Positions 41,940 through 51,118 are shown, counted from the first letter of the stretch. The stretch: DNA of 64,000 nucleotides from Amycolatopsis sp. WAC 01376 (GCF_003947415.1 NZ_QHKL01000006.1:558001-622000), one strand, 5' to 3'. Notes: generated by a model not told the origin, from the letters alone. Made by a program: numbers and translations.

Positions 41940-42572
41940 ATGCGCAAAGGATCCGGGGTTCCTTTCGGTCGTACGTTCGCGGTGATCGCGTCGGTGCTCC
42001 TGGCTTCGCTGATCGGCCCTGGTGCCGTCGCGAACGCGTCCGGCGGCCATCCGCCGCGGCACGGCTGCGAATGCGCCACCCCCTCGATCGACCGGTTGCA
42101 GCACTGGCTCGCTTCCGGTGAGGGAACCACGATTCCGCCGACCGGCAGTCTGCTCGTCCGCGAACGCGGCGGTTACGCGGCCAAGGTGACCTTCCTCAAC
42201 GCCGAATGGCACGTGGTCGTGGTGTGGCTGGGCAATCAGTTCGAAGCGCAAGCGGATCTCTCGAAATCCGCCGGTTTCTGGATGACCTACAGCGCGACCG
42301 ACGACCTCTATGTCCAGCTGCGCCCGGCCTCGCACTGGAGCGGCGGCGACAAGTGGCTCACGAAGGTGCCGTCGACCGGCGGGAAGATCGTGAAGAAGTT
42401 CTTCAGCTTCAAGGCCGACGCGTGGACGACGCTGCCCGAGCTGGGTACGCCCGGCTACTCCTTCGCCTCGGCGCTGACCGAAGCGCGAGGACTGGTCTTC
42501 GTCGGCAAGACCCCGAACAAGCTCGACTTCCGTGGTCTTTCGATCGACCGCTACCGGCCGCCCTGCCGCTGA
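41940..42572 (+). CDS. Secreted protein of unknown function
   Basis: A 210-residue protein with a signal peptide (FAVIASVLLASLIGPGAVANA). The mature part starts with a Cys-containing segment (HGCECATPS) and has many aromatic strands (EWHVVVVWLGNQFEA, LYVQLRPASHW), which suggests a beta-rich binding domain. No catalytic motif. It ends RPPCR, so a disulfide to the N-terminal Cys pair is possible. Follows the TetR gene by 21 bp and may share its control. Confidence 0.75.
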   Translation: MRKGSGVPFGRTFAVIASVLLASLIGPGAVANASGGHPPRHGCECATPSIDRLQHWLASGEGTTIPPTGSLLVRERGGYAAKVTFLNAEWHVVVVWLGNQFEAQADLSKSAGFWMTYSATDDLYVQLRPASHWSGGDKWLTKVPSTGGKIVKKFFSFKADAWTTLPELGTPGYSFASALTEARGLVFVGKTPNKLDFRGLSIDRYRPPCR

Positions 42573-42686
42573 ATTCCTCGCGGTATTCACCTGTCCGGAG
42601 CGGCGGGGGCGGCGCACCGTGACCGATTTGTCCTGTACGGTGAACCTTCAGCCGCCTCTGCACGATCGATCCGAGGAGTACCCCAG

Positions 42687-42983
42687 ATGAGCCTGTTCGA
42701 CTCGCTGAAGGAAAAGGCCGCCGAACTCCTTGGCGGCGCGGGCGACAAGGTCAGCGAACTGACCGGCGTCGACCTTTCCGGCGCCGCCGACCAGGTCACC
42801 CAGTCCGCCGGTGGACTGGCCGAGACCGGCCAGGGTCTCGCCGAGAACGCCACCGCCGCGGGCCAGGACGCCGTCGACTCGGCCACCGCGGCCGGTCAGG
42901 GCGTCGTCGACTCCACCGGTGCCCTCGGTGACGCCGCCACCGGACTCGCCGGCGACGCGATCGACCCGAACGCCCGGGGCTGA
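42687..42983 (+). CDS. Small amphipathic Ala/Gly-rich repeat protein
   Basis: A 98-residue protein MSLFDSLKEKAAELLGG followed by near-repeats such as GLAETGQGLAENATAAGQDA and VDSATAAGQGVVDS. It looks like short 11-residue helix repeats, similar to small actinobacterial proteins annotated as antitoxin-like or stress-related; no toxin partner is adjacent. A strong terminator follows 7 bases after the stop. Confidence 0.78.
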   Translation: MSLFDSLKEKAAELLGGAGDKVSELTGVDLSGAADQVTQSAGGLAETGQGLAENATAAGQDAVDSATAAGQGVVDSTGALGDAATGLAGDAIDPNARG

Positions 42984-42990
42984 CCGCCCC

Positions 42991-43027
42991 CGGTCTCCCC
43001 GGTATCCCATGGATATCGGGGAGACCG
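42991..43027 (+). terminator. 16-bp hairpin terminator
   Basis: 42991-43006 pairs with 43012-43027 (15 of 16) around a 5-base loop, just after the small repeat-protein gene. Arm CGGTCTCCCCGGTATC. Confidence 0.85.
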
Positions 43028-43123
43028 TCATGCTCCATTCCGGCACTTCCCGAAAAGGATGTCCGCTCACGAGTCGTTCGGCGCTAAGCTGACGGAAACG
43101 ACTTCATCTGCGGGGGAGCGGAC

Positions 43124-43357
43124 ATGGTCGGAATCTGGATAGCGCTCGGGATACTCGTCCTGGTGATCGGCATCGCCGTTCTCACCGATCTGCGCGATCG
43201 CGGACGCGGCGGGAGCCGCAAGTTCATGTTGCCGGACTGGGCTTCCCGGCGTGCCGACTACACGGAGAACGACCTCGTCCACGGGCGCTGGGTGGAGAAG
43301 TCGCCGCGTGAACAGGAAGAAGAGCTCCAGCGCCGGTACAAATCCGGCGAGGAGTAA
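43124..43357 (+). CDS. Small membrane protein
   Basis: A 77-residue protein with one N-terminal membrane helix (GIWIALGILVLVIGIAVL) and a charged cytoplasmic tail rich in Arg and Glu. GGGGGAG lies upstream. Ends 4 bp before the convergent 43362 gene. No family recognised. Confidence 0.7.
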   Translation: MVGIWIALGILVLVIGIAVLTDLRDRGRGGSRKFMLPDWASRRADYTENDLVHGRWVEKSPREQEEELQRRYKSGEE

Positions 43358-43361
43358 GGAC

Positions 43362-43586
43362 TTACGCGGCCGGCCTGGTCCAACGCCACGCGGCGTGCAG
43401 CACGGCGATCAAGGCCTCGTCGTCGTCGAAGGTGGGTTCTTCCCCGACCGGTAGCCAAGTACGGTCGACGATCTCGCCCAACCTGCTCCGGGTCACGGAG
43501 ATCCCCGGGTAGGACAGCGCCGCGCGGCCGTCGCCGGCCACGTGGCGGAACTCCCAGCGCAGCTGGACAACACGATCAGCGCTCAT
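43362..43586 (-). CDS. Small uncharacterised protein
   Basis: A 74-residue protein from ATG 43586 (MSADRVVQLRWEFRHVAGDG), behind GGAAAG. The frame extends to 44060, but that part is antisense to the next gene. Hydrophilic, no metal or catalytic motif. Convergent with the small membrane protein. Confidence 0.6.
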   Translation of the reverse strand: MSADRVVQLRWEFRHVAGDGRAALSYPGISVTRSRLGEIVDRTWLPVGEEPTFDDDEALIAVLHAAWRWTRPAA

Positions 43587-43818
43587 CGACCACAACTTTC
43601 CGTACTTGCGTACCGGGTAAGTCGTCTGTCGGGGCCCGCGCGTTTCACGGCTGCTTTGTGACGTGCGCCCTTCGTACCGCGGATTCCCGCGTCGAATTCG
43701 ATTTTTCGCATGAATCCGCAGAAAGAATGGCAAGGCGCCAAAGTGGTGACCCCGATCACAATCACTGTCGAAGATCGTGGGAGCATAAGGGCCAAGGCTG
43801 CCGGATCCCGGAGGGTGA

Positions 43819-44652
43819 ATGCTCCGCAGAATGCGTCGCTGGCTCGAATTGCTCAGTCTCGGCGGGTTGGCGGTGGTCGGCTTCGCGGTCGGGATCGCGG
43901 AACAGCTCGGCTTGCTGGACAAAGTGGCGCCGAAGGGCATCAGCACGCTGACCCTGATCATGGTCAGCGGCGTGGTCGTCGTGCTGCTCATCGAGCTGAC
44001 CCCGTTGCGCGCGCTGGAAGACATCCGCGATCGCCTCGCCGGCCTCGACATCGACACCATCGCCGCGAGCCGCCGCCGTTCGCACTACGGCGGTGTGGTC
44101 GAGGTGCACAAACGCTTCCCGGACGACGAGTTCGCCGCGCATATCGCGAAGGCCAAGCAGGTGACGATCCTGAACACCTGGATCCCCAACCTGCAACGCC
44201 TGGAAAAGGAACTGGAAGCCGCGATCGTCGACCGGCGCGCCCAGGTGCGGATCATGCTGCTGCACCCGAATTCGATGCTCGTGGGGCTGCGGGAAGCGGC
44301 ACTGGACCGGAGCGACGGCGCGGGCAAGACCTTCGTGAGCACCGGGATCGGGGAGTGCCTGGAGACCCTCTCCCGTCTGCACCGGCGGCTGGCGAAGCGG
44401 CAGACCAACCTGAAGGTGCGAGTGTTCAACTCGCAGGCCTCGGTCTCGGTGTACCGGGCCGACGGGCGCTACCTGGTCAGCATGTTCCTGCACGGCCAAC
44501 TGGCGATCGATTCGCCGCAGTTCGAAATCGAGGGCACGCACGACACCGTGCTCGGCGAACAGATCCAGCGCGAGCTCGACACGTTGTGGGACATCGGCCG
44601 CGACGTGGACCTCGGCGACTGGAACCGAAGCATCGACATGATCCGTTTCTGA
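43819..44652 (+). CDS. Membrane protein with PLD-like (DUF5919-type) domain
   Basis: A 277-residue protein. Two N-terminal membrane helices (LLSLGGLAVVGFAVGIAEQL and TLTLIMVSGVVVVLLIELTP) precede a cytoplasmic alpha/beta domain with KAKQVTILNTWIPNL, RRAQVRIMLLHPNS and NLKVRVFNSQASVSVYRADG. The pattern of strand, HPN turn and final MFLHGQLA resembles PLD-like DUF5919 domains found beside HTH regulators. No HKD motif is visible, so hydrolase activity is doubtful. The next gene starts 15 bp later. Confidence 0.7.
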   Translation: MLRRMRRWLELLSLGGLAVVGFAVGIAEQLGLLDKVAPKGISTLTLIMVSGVVVVLLIELTPLRALEDIRDRLAGLDIDTIAASRRRSHYGGVVEVHKRFPDDEFAAHIAKAKQVTILNTWIPNLQRLEKELEAAIVDRRAQVRIMLLHPNSMLVGLREAALDRSDGAGKTFVSTGIGECLETLSRLHRRLAKRQTNLKVRVFNSQASVSVYRADGRYLVSMFLHGQLAIDSPQFEIEGTHDTVLGEQIQRELDTLWDIGRDVDLGDWNRSIDMIRF

Positions 44653-44667
44653 GCAAGAGGTGAAGTG

Positions 44668-45381
44668 ATGCGCGAACTCGACGAGTTCGAAGACGGTTTG
44701 ATCGAACGGTTCCGGAACCACCCGGCGCTGCGCGGCGTCACCGAGCTGTCGCAGGAGGGTCTGCAGACCGTCCTGCTGCAGCGGCGTTTCCTGTCGCTGG
44801 CGTTCACCATGGCCTACGACCTGGCGATCGACCTGCTCACCGACGAGCAGTCCAAACGGATCGCCCGTGTCATCGTCCGTGAGGAGTACCCGGACACCAC
44901 TTCGCCCGGCAATACGCCTTCGCATCGCGAGGACATGATGGCGGACATCCTCGCGCTGGGCGTCCCGCGGGAAGCGCTGGTGCGGTCGCGGAAGTCACTG
45001 GCCACGACGGCCTGCGTCGACACCACGATGGAGCTGATCGCCTCGGCGGGCGACTCGAAGTACGCCGACGTCGAACTGCTGACCATTCTGCGCTTCTGGG
45101 GCGAGGTGCTGGTCTCCGTCGAGTACGGCGAACTGTGGCGCCGGATCGGTCCGGTGCTCGGCGACCGGTCCGTCTTCTACTACCCGCACCACGTGCACGA
45201 CGCGAAGTCCCGCCCGCTCGCCGCCGCGTCCCCGCTCTCGCTCACGCATTCCGATCAGCTCGGGCTGCGGCTGGTGCAGCTGATCGACTCGAGCGAGGCG
45301 CGGGAGCGGTTCCGGGAGACGGAGCAGGCGGTCGTCGCGATCAAGACGGCGTTCTACGACCAGTTCCTGCCCGCCTCGTAA
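44668..45381 (+). CDS. Heme-oxygenase-like diiron family protein
   Basis: A 237-residue all-helical protein of the iron-containing redox (HDO/TenA-like) superfamily. Candidate ligands are in REEYPDTTSPGNTPSHRED (Glu and His) and VFYYPHHVHDAKSR (His and Asp). Some relatives cleave C-C or N-C bonds using two iron ions. The ATG at 44668 follows AAGAGG. It is coupled in position to the membrane PLD-like protein, so the pair probably works together; the reaction is unknown. Confidence 0.75.
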   Translation: MRELDEFEDGLIERFRNHPALRGVTELSQEGLQTVLLQRRFLSLAFTMAYDLAIDLLTDEQSKRIARVIVREEYPDTTSPGNTPSHREDMMADILALGVPREALVRSRKSLATTACVDTTMELIASAGDSKYADVELLTILRFWGEVLVSVEYGELWRRIGPVLGDRSVFYYPHHVHDAKSRPLAAASPLSLTHSDQLGLRLVQLIDSSEARERFRETEQAVVAIKTAFYDQFLPAS

Positions 45382-45393
45382 CCGGTAAGGACG

Positions 45394-45738
45394 GTTCTCT
45401 TGAGGGGAAAGTCGAACGTGTCGTGGCGCGGGGCCGGTGTCGCTGCTGAGTACGGCGTTCTCCTGTAGTGAGGGCCTCCTTGCCTACTGTGAAGGTAGGG
45501 AAAGAGGCTTTCGCTACTTTCAGATGTGATCCCTGGTGACCGTGGGCAGCTGTGACCCCGGCGCCGGTCGTGCTTGGGGACGTGACTCGCGTGACTGAGG
45601 GGACGGCACGTGTGATCAGACGGACGACACGCGTGTCTGGATGGACGACACGCGTGGGGCCGGGTTCCGCCTCGTGTCGTCCGCCCGATCACGTGTGTCG
45701 TCCGTCTGGTCACGTGTGTCGTCCGTCCAGACACGCGA
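45394..45738. repeat. Intergenic repeat, copy of part of the 11-kb island plus ACTCGCGTG palindromes
   Basis: 45394-45571 is clearly homologous to 11004-11187 (shared blocks TAGTGAGGGCCT, AGGCTTTCGCTAC, CCCTGGTGAC). From 45572 CTTGGGGACGTGACTCGCGTG matches 11692-11712. The rest is a series of GGACGACACGCGTG-type units in direct and inverted order up to 45738, able to fold as a long hairpin. Nothing coding is seen in the 371 bp between the two genes. Confidence 0.78.
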
Positions 45739-45753
45739 AACCGCGGTTACGAG

Positions 45754-47409
45754 TCACTCGCCTACGAGGCCGGCGAACCGGCCCAGCGTCTCCTCGCGGC
45801 CCAGCGCCTGCGTGATCGAGTGCAGGTCCGGGCTCCGGGTCGAGCCGGTGATCGCGATCCGGATGATCTGCGAAGCCTCGCGAATGGAGCCGGGGAAGCC
45901 TTCGGGGTTCTTCTTGAACTCCTTGGCGTTCTTCGCGAAGCCGTGCTTCGCCGCGACCTCGCGGATCTGCTGGAACCACTCCTGGCCGTCGTCGAGCTGC
46001 TGGTAGCTGCCGACGAAGTCCCGCGCCACGGCCTGGACGACCTCGCGGTCGACGCCGAGGGCGGTGATCCGCTCGTCGTCGGGGCTCGCGACGGCGGCGT
46101 GCAGCTGCGGGAAGAAGAAGCCGTAGACGGCGCGGAACTCGCTCCACTTCTTCAGGTCCTTGCGCGGGTTCTCGGCGCCGTCGCGTTCGACGGCGAGGGC
46201 GCGGAGCGCGAGGTCCGGCTCGGCGTCGAGGACGGTCTTCAGCTCGGGGTCGAACAGCTCCGCCCAGGCGCGGACCTCTTCGAGGATCTCGGCGCCGGAC
46301 AGCGTGGCGATGTGGTCGGCCGAGATGTCGTCGAGTTTGACCAGGTCGACCAGCGGGCCGGCGACGCCGCATTCGTCCAGGTTGATCGGCTCGGCCAGGG
46401 CCTGGTCGAGCGGCATTTCGGCGAGCCTGCCGTTGGCGAGGCCGCGCAGGTAGTAGAGGACGGCCTTGGTGGGGTAGCCGGACTCGATGTAGAAGTCGAC
46501 GCTCGCTTCCGGGTCCTTGCGCTTCGACAGCTTGCGCTTGCTGCCGCCCTCCTGCTTCATCAGCGGGGCGATGTGCGCGTAGGTGATCGGGTCGAAGCCG
46601 AGCGCGTCGAACAGCTGCTGGTGCACGGGCACCGACGAGATCCACTCGTCGCCGCGGATGACCAGGTTGACGCGCATGAGGTGGTCGTCGACGGCGTGCG
46701 CGAAGTGGTAGGTCGGCAGCCGCGGGCTCTGGTCGGAGCTCTTGAGGATGACGACGTCGTTGCGGTTGGCCTCGGCCTCCAGCGGGCCGCGGATGGCGTC
46801 GGTGAACCGGGCGCGGGCGCCAGTGTCGTCCGGCGCGCGGAACCGGACGACGTACGGGTCTCCGGCGTCGAGTTTGGCCTGGACGTCGGCGGGGTCGGCG
46901 TCGCGCCAGATGGCCCACGAGCCGTAGTAGCCGGTCGGCAGCTTCGTCGCCTGCTGCCGGGCGGTGATCGCCGCCAGTTCGTCCTTGGTGGCGAAGTCGA
47001 GGTACGCGCGGCCGGAGCGGAGCAGGTGACGGACGTAGGTCAGGTAGATCTGCTCGCGCTCGGACTGCTGGTACGGGCCGTAGTCGCCGCCGCGGTGGAT
47101 GTCCTCGTCGGCGGCGAGGCCGAAGTAGGCGAAGCCGCGCTCGAACTGGTCGATGGCGCCTTCGACCTCGCGCGAGCGGTCGGTGTCCTCGACCCGGACG
47201 AGGTAGCGGCCGCCGCTGCGGCGGGCGACGTCCTGGTCGATGGTGGCGACGTAGACGCCGCCGATGTGCACGAACCCGGTCGGCGAGGGGCCGAATCGGG
47301 TGACCATGGCGCCCTCGGGGAGCTCGCGGGCGGGGTAACGCTGTTCCCAGTGCTCGGGCTCGGGCAGGTCGGCGGGGAAGAGGGCGTCGATGACTGCTCG
47401 GTCCAGCAT
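45754..47409 (-). CDS. gltX: Glutamyl-tRNA synthetase, 551-aa clostridial/Bacteroides-like form
   Basis: A class I aminoacyl-tRNA synthetase charging tRNA-Glu. HIGH motif in PSPTGFVHIGGV (about residues 41-52), VRVEDTDRSREVEGAI, and KMSKS-like KRKLSKRKD near 305. At 551 residues, with the N-terminal extension ALFPADLPEPEHWEQRYPAR, it resembles the longer form common in clostridia and Bacteroides, not the roughly 490-residue form usual in actinobacteria. It could be a second copy, for example resistant to an inhibitor, or the only one. Single gene flanked by a repeat and a divergent operon. Confidence 0.93.
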   Translation of the reverse strand: MLDRAVIDALFPADLPEPEHWEQRYPARELPEGAMVTRFGPSPTGFVHIGGVYVATIDQDVARRSGGRYLVRVEDTDRSREVEGAIDQFERGFAYFGLAADEDIHRGGDYGPYQQSEREQIYLTYVRHLLRSGRAYLDFATKDELAAITARQQATKLPTGYYGSWAIWRDADPADVQAKLDAGDPYVVRFRAPDDTGARARFTDAIRGPLEAEANRNDVVILKSSDQSPRLPTYHFAHAVDDHLMRVNLVIRGDEWISSVPVHQQLFDALGFDPITYAHIAPLMKQEGGSKRKLSKRKDPEASVDFYIESGYPTKAVLYYLRGLANGRLAEMPLDQALAEPINLDECGVAGPLVDLVKLDDISADHIATLSGAEILEEVRAWAELFDPELKTVLDAEPDLALRALAVERDGAENPRKDLKKWSEFRAVYGFFFPQLHAAVASPDDERITALGVDREVVQAVARDFVGSYQQLDDGQEWFQQIREVAAKHGFAKNAKEFKKNPEGFPGSIREASQIIRIAITGSTRSPDLHSITQALGREETLGRFAGLVGE

Positions 47410-47580
47410 GGCGGTTCAGATCTCCCGGCGTCGTGGTGCATGGCGGTTTTCGCCACCGAAGAGCCTAACCGTCCGGCCTCCCGGCCTGGTGAGGGTGGGT
47501 ACCGAAGCCGGATCGAGACGTGCTTTTCCGTCGGTGCCTCCCGGTAAAATGGGCTTGCCGGACATTCGGGGAGGAAATCG

Positions 47581-48819
47581 GTGACCACCGATAGCTCGCT
47601 TCGTGAAGAACCCCAGCTCACCATCCGACCAAAACCCTCGGCGTTCTTTCTTCGCCGTCGTTTTCTCCGCACTTTCGGGCCCGCGTTCGCGCTGGCCGTG
47701 AGCGGCCTGATCGCCCTGCTCCTGAGCGGGACGATCGTGGTGCCGTTCCAGCAGACCCTGGTCCTGCGCGGCAAGATGGGCTCCAAATCGGATCTCTTCG
47801 AGGACGCGAAGGTCCAGGAAATCCTGATGCGCCACCGCATCCGCGTCCACGTGACCAGGGCGGGATCGCGTGACGTCGCCACCCACGACCTCAGCCAGTA
47901 CGACTTCGTGTTCATGTCGGGCGAGCCGGCCGCGAGTCTCGTCCGGCGGTCGAGGGCGAACGAGTGGACGGGCAGCGCGCGGCAGCCGTTCACCAGCCCG
48001 ATCGTCCTCGCCACCTATCGCCGTTACGCGGAAACGCTGGAGAGCAACAAGATCGCCACGAAACCGCCGGGACAGCAGGATCCGCTGTACTACACGCTGG
48101 ACACCGAGAAGTTCATCCAGACGATGCGGCAGGAGCGCACCTGGGATTCACTGGGCGTCGGCGAGTTCGGCGCGGAGAACGGGAACAGGGTGCTCGCGCA
48201 GACGTCGAACATCTGCGACTCCAACTCGGGCGCGACGTACCTGATCTTGCTGGCGTTCCTGGAGAACGGCCGTCAGGTCCCGGTCGTCGACCCGCGCCCG
48301 GCGGGCGCGCCCGCCGGGCCGCCGAACCTGACGAGCGCGAAGGCACTGGCCGAACGGGTCAAACCGCTCGTGGCGGCGCAAGGCTTCCCATCGGCGGATC
48401 TGTCCGAGTCGTACGCGAACCTCGCCGAAGGGGACAAGCCGATCGTCGTCATCTACGAGCATCAGTACCTCGCGATGCAGTTGCGCGCCAAGGCGCAGAG
48501 CGGGCGGCCGGATCTCGACCGGGTCCTGCTGTACCCGAAGGACAACATCCTGACGAAACCGCAGTTCCTGGCGCTGAAACCGGAAGCGGAACGGCTGGGC
48601 GAGCTGATCACCTTCGATCCCGAGCTGCAACGCCGCGCGATGGAGCTCGGTTTCGGCGTCGCGACCCCTGCGGGCACCACGAAAAGCGCGCGGCTGTACG
48701 ACTTCCTGCGCGAACAGGGGCTGACCGCCCCGGAGGTCGCGGACGACGACAGCACCACGCCGCTACCGGACAATCCGGTACTGGAAGAGATGATCAAGAC
48801 CGTCGGGGACTGCCCGTGA
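47581..48819 (+). CDS. Membrane-anchored solute-binding-like protein, first of vWA cassette
   Basis: A 412-residue protein, GTG start behind GGGGAGG. One membrane helix near residues 33-55 (FALAVSGLIALLLSGTIVV) leaves the rest outside. The exported part begins VLRGKMGSKSDLFEDAKVQE, reads like a periplasmic-binding fold (YDFVFMSGEPAA, PIVVIYEHQYLAM) and ends in acidic residues. The stop overlaps the next gene (GTGA). Function unknown; the three-gene arrangement with a vWA lipoprotein suggests a surface complex. Confidence 0.75.
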   Translation: MTTDSSLREEPQLTIRPKPSAFFLRRRFLRTFGPAFALAVSGLIALLLSGTIVVPFQQTLVLRGKMGSKSDLFEDAKVQEILMRHRIRVHVTRAGSRDVATHDLSQYDFVFMSGEPAASLVRRSRANEWTGSARQPFTSPIVLATYRRYAETLESNKIATKPPGQQDPLYYTLDTEKFIQTMRQERTWDSLGVGEFGAENGNRVLAQTSNICDSNSGATYLILLAFLENGRQVPVVDPRPAGAPAGPPNLTSAKALAERVKPLVAAQGFPSADLSESYANLAEGDKPIVVIYEHQYLAMQLRAKAQSGRPDLDRVLLYPKDNILTKPQFLALKPEAERLGELITFDPELQRRAMELGFGVATPAGTTKSARLYDFLREQGLTAPEVADDDSTTPLPDNPVLEEMIKTVGDCP

Positions 48820-50351
48820 AGCGGCTCCTCGCGGTCCTGTGCTGCCTGCTCCTGGTGGTCGCCGCCTGTACGAGCGGCGGGCAGAAGGTGAAACTGCGCG
48901 TGCTGGCCAGTTCCGAACTGGCCGACCTCGGGCCGATTCTCGACGACCTTCGCGGGGAAACGGGAATCGAACTGGAAATGGATTTCCGGGGAACCGTCGA
49001 CGCGACCACTTCCCTCACGCCGGGGAAGGCCGCACACGATCTCGCCTGGCTTTCCACCGACCGGTATTTCCAGCTCAAGTACCGGCAGTCCGCGGACAAG
49101 GGGGAACGGCCGCTCGCGACCAAGACCATGGTGTCGCCGGTCATCGTCGGGATCACCCCGGCGAAGGCGGCGGAGCTGCGCCGCGGCAAACCGGACGGCA
49201 AGCTTTCGTGGGCCGATCTCGCGGACGCGGCGGCCGGCGGCGGGTTCCGGTTCGCGATGGCGGATCCGGCGAAGTCGACCAGCGGGCTCACCTCACTCGT
49301 CGGAGTGGCGACGGCCGCCTCGGGCACCGGAGCGGCACTGCGGCTCCAGGACGTGAAATGCGACAAGCTGCAGGGCTTCCGCACCGGGCACACGCTCACG
49401 GCGGACACGTCGGCCGCGGTGACCGACCGGTTCGCCGAGCGCCAGGACGTGGACGCGATCATCGGGTACGAGTCCACTTTGCTCACCCTCAACGCGAGCG
49501 GCCGGCTCAAGACGCCACTTGAGCTGGTGTACCCGAGGGACGGCATCGTCCAGTCCGACTACCCGCTCCTCCTGCTCGACCCTGCCAAACGGGAGGCGTA
49601 CGACAAGGTCGTCTCCTGGCTGAGAAGCCCGGCGACACAGAAGAAGCTGATGGAGCGGACTCTCCGGCGGCCGATCGCCGGGGAGGTGGCGCTCGACCCG
49701 AGGCTGCCCGCCTCGATCGGGAACTCGCTGTACTTCCCCGACGAGCAGGCAGTCGTGGACAAACTGCTCGACGACTACGCGGCCCCCGCCGGCCGGACAC
49801 CCGGACGCGTGATCTTCGTGCTCGACTTCTCGGGTTCGATGAAGGGGCCGCGGATCGCCGCGCTCCGGGCGACCTTCGCCGGGCTGAGCGGCGGCCCGGA
49901 CGGCGGATTCGACCGCTTCTACCGCGGCGAGCGGCTCACGGTCCTCCGCTTCGGCGGGAAGATACTGGGGGACAAGGAGTTCACCATCGGCGGGCCGCAG
50001 GATCTCGGCGCGCTGCGGGCCTTCATCGCCGCCGACGAGTTCGACGGCAACACGGCGGTCTGGTCCGCGCTCGGCGAGGCGTACGCGAAGGCCGGTGCCC
50101 ATCGCCGCGCCGAGCCCGGCAGCGGCGTTTCGATCGTGCTGATGACCGACGGGGAGAGCAACACCGGCCCCGGTATCGAAGAATTCCTGCGCGCGCCAAG
50201 GGATCCCGGCGTGCACACGTACACGATCCGGTTCGGCGAGGCGAATCCCGCCGAACTGGATCGCGCGGCCGTGGCCACCGGTGGCCGGATGGTCGACGCG
50301 AACGCGACATCCCTGCTCGACGCCTTCAAGGAGATCCGTGGCTGCCGATGA
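48816..50351 (+). CDS. Lipoprotein with solute-binding domain and vWA domain
   Basis: A 511-residue protein. Lipobox VVAACTS; residues 25-320 are an extracellular solute-binding domain (KLRVLASSELADLG, SGLTSLVGVATAA); residues 325-511 are a von Willebrand A domain with a full MIDAS: FVLDFSGSMKG, then GNTAVWSAL and MTDGESNTGPG. vWA domains bind metal and protein partners. Start GTG 48816 coupled to the previous stop; the next gene overlaps by 14 bp. Solute-binding plus vWA fusions are known in actinobacteria without a defined role. Confidence 0.9.
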   Translation: MKRLLAVLCCLLLVVAACTSGGQKVKLRVLASSELADLGPILDDLRGETGIELEMDFRGTVDATTSLTPGKAAHDLAWLSTDRYFQLKYRQSADKGERPLATKTMVSPVIVGITPAKAAELRRGKPDGKLSWADLADAAAGGGFRFAMADPAKSTSGLTSLVGVATAASGTGAALRLQDVKCDKLQGFRTGHTLTADTSAAVTDRFAERQDVDAIIGYESTLLTLNASGRLKTPLELVYPRDGIVQSDYPLLLLDPAKREAYDKVVSWLRSPATQKKLMERTLRRPIAGEVALDPRLPASIGNSLYFPDEQAVVDKLLDDYAAPAGRTPGRVIFVLDFSGSMKGPRIAALRATFAGLSGGPDGGFDRFYRGERLTVLRFGGKILGDKEFTIGGPQDLGALRAFIAADEFDGNTAVWSALGEAYAKAGAHRRAEPGSGVSIVLMTDGESNTGPGIEEFLRAPRDPGVHTYTIRFGEANPAELDRAAVATGGRMVDANATSLLDAFKEIRGCR

Positions 50352-51111
50352 TCTGTGGTGGGAAGTCTGGGGACTGTGGCTCGCGGTCTGGGTGCTGACC
50401 GTGGTCGCCTTCGTCGTCGCGATCGTCGTCTTCGTACGGCATTGGCGCCGTGCGCGTTCCGACGGCGATCAGGGGATGGTCCGGGGCATCGGCTTCTACC
50501 TGCACACGAAATCCGTGATGGGTCTGTACCAGCTGCATCGCTACAACGAGGCGCTGGAACAGGAGGTGGAGAAACGGAAAAGCCGGGGCTGGCGGTTCTT
50601 GGGATCGGGCGGTATCGGTCCGCTCAGAGGGGAATCGGAGCGCACGGACACCGATGAGGAGTTCCGGCGGTACATCCGCAAGGCCGAACCGATCACGGTG
50701 ATCGGCATCGTGACGAAGGTGCTGGAGAAGCACCACGACATCATCCACGTCGATCTGGCGAAGCAGGAACTCGTCCACAATCGCGCGCTGGTGAAGGAAC
50801 TCGGCTGGTCCGACGGTCCCGAAAGCACCCGGCAGCTCCAGACCCGGCTGCGTGGCGTCGAGGCGTTCGTTTCCGTGAAGGGCCTGTTCCGTAAACGCTC
50901 CCAGACCGACACCGAGACGGTTTTCGTCGCGCCGTACGGCAACCCGGACGATCCGTCGAAGAGCAGGAGCATCCGCTTCACCTGTGTGACCAGCGACCTG
51001 CGGGACTCCGCCCCGGCTGGCGCGTTCCGGGCGCGGTGCCTCGGCAAGGTCGAGGACTGGGATCCCAAGACCGGGGAACTCGTCGTCCATCCGATCGCGA
51101 TCTTCAAGTAG
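50338..51111 (+). CDS. Membrane protein, third of vWA cassette
   Basis: A 257-residue protein. GTG 50338 follows AAGGAG. One N-terminal membrane helix (WLAVWVLTVVAFVVAIVVFV), then a cytoplasmic domain with KSVMGLYQLHRYNEALEQEV and beta strands (EPITVIGIVTKVLEK, HHDIIHVDLAKQ, TVFVAPYG). No catalytic motif recognised. As the cytoplasmic member of the cassette it may relay a signal from the two outside-facing proteins (inference). Terminator follows 7 bases after the stop. Confidence 0.75.
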   Translation: MAADDLWWEVWGLWLAVWVLTVVAFVVAIVVFVRHWRRARSDGDQGMVRGIGFYLHTKSVMGLYQLHRYNEALEQEVEKRKSRGWRFLGSGGIGPLRGESERTDTDEEFRRYIRKAEPITVIGIVTKVLEKHHDIIHVDLAKQELVHNRALVKELGWSDGPESTRQLQTRLRGVEAFVSVKGLFRKRSQTDTETVFVAPYGNPDDPSKSRSIRFTCVTSDLRDSAPAGAFRARCLGKVEDWDPKTGELVVHPIAIFK

Positions 51112-51118
51112 CGCTCGG

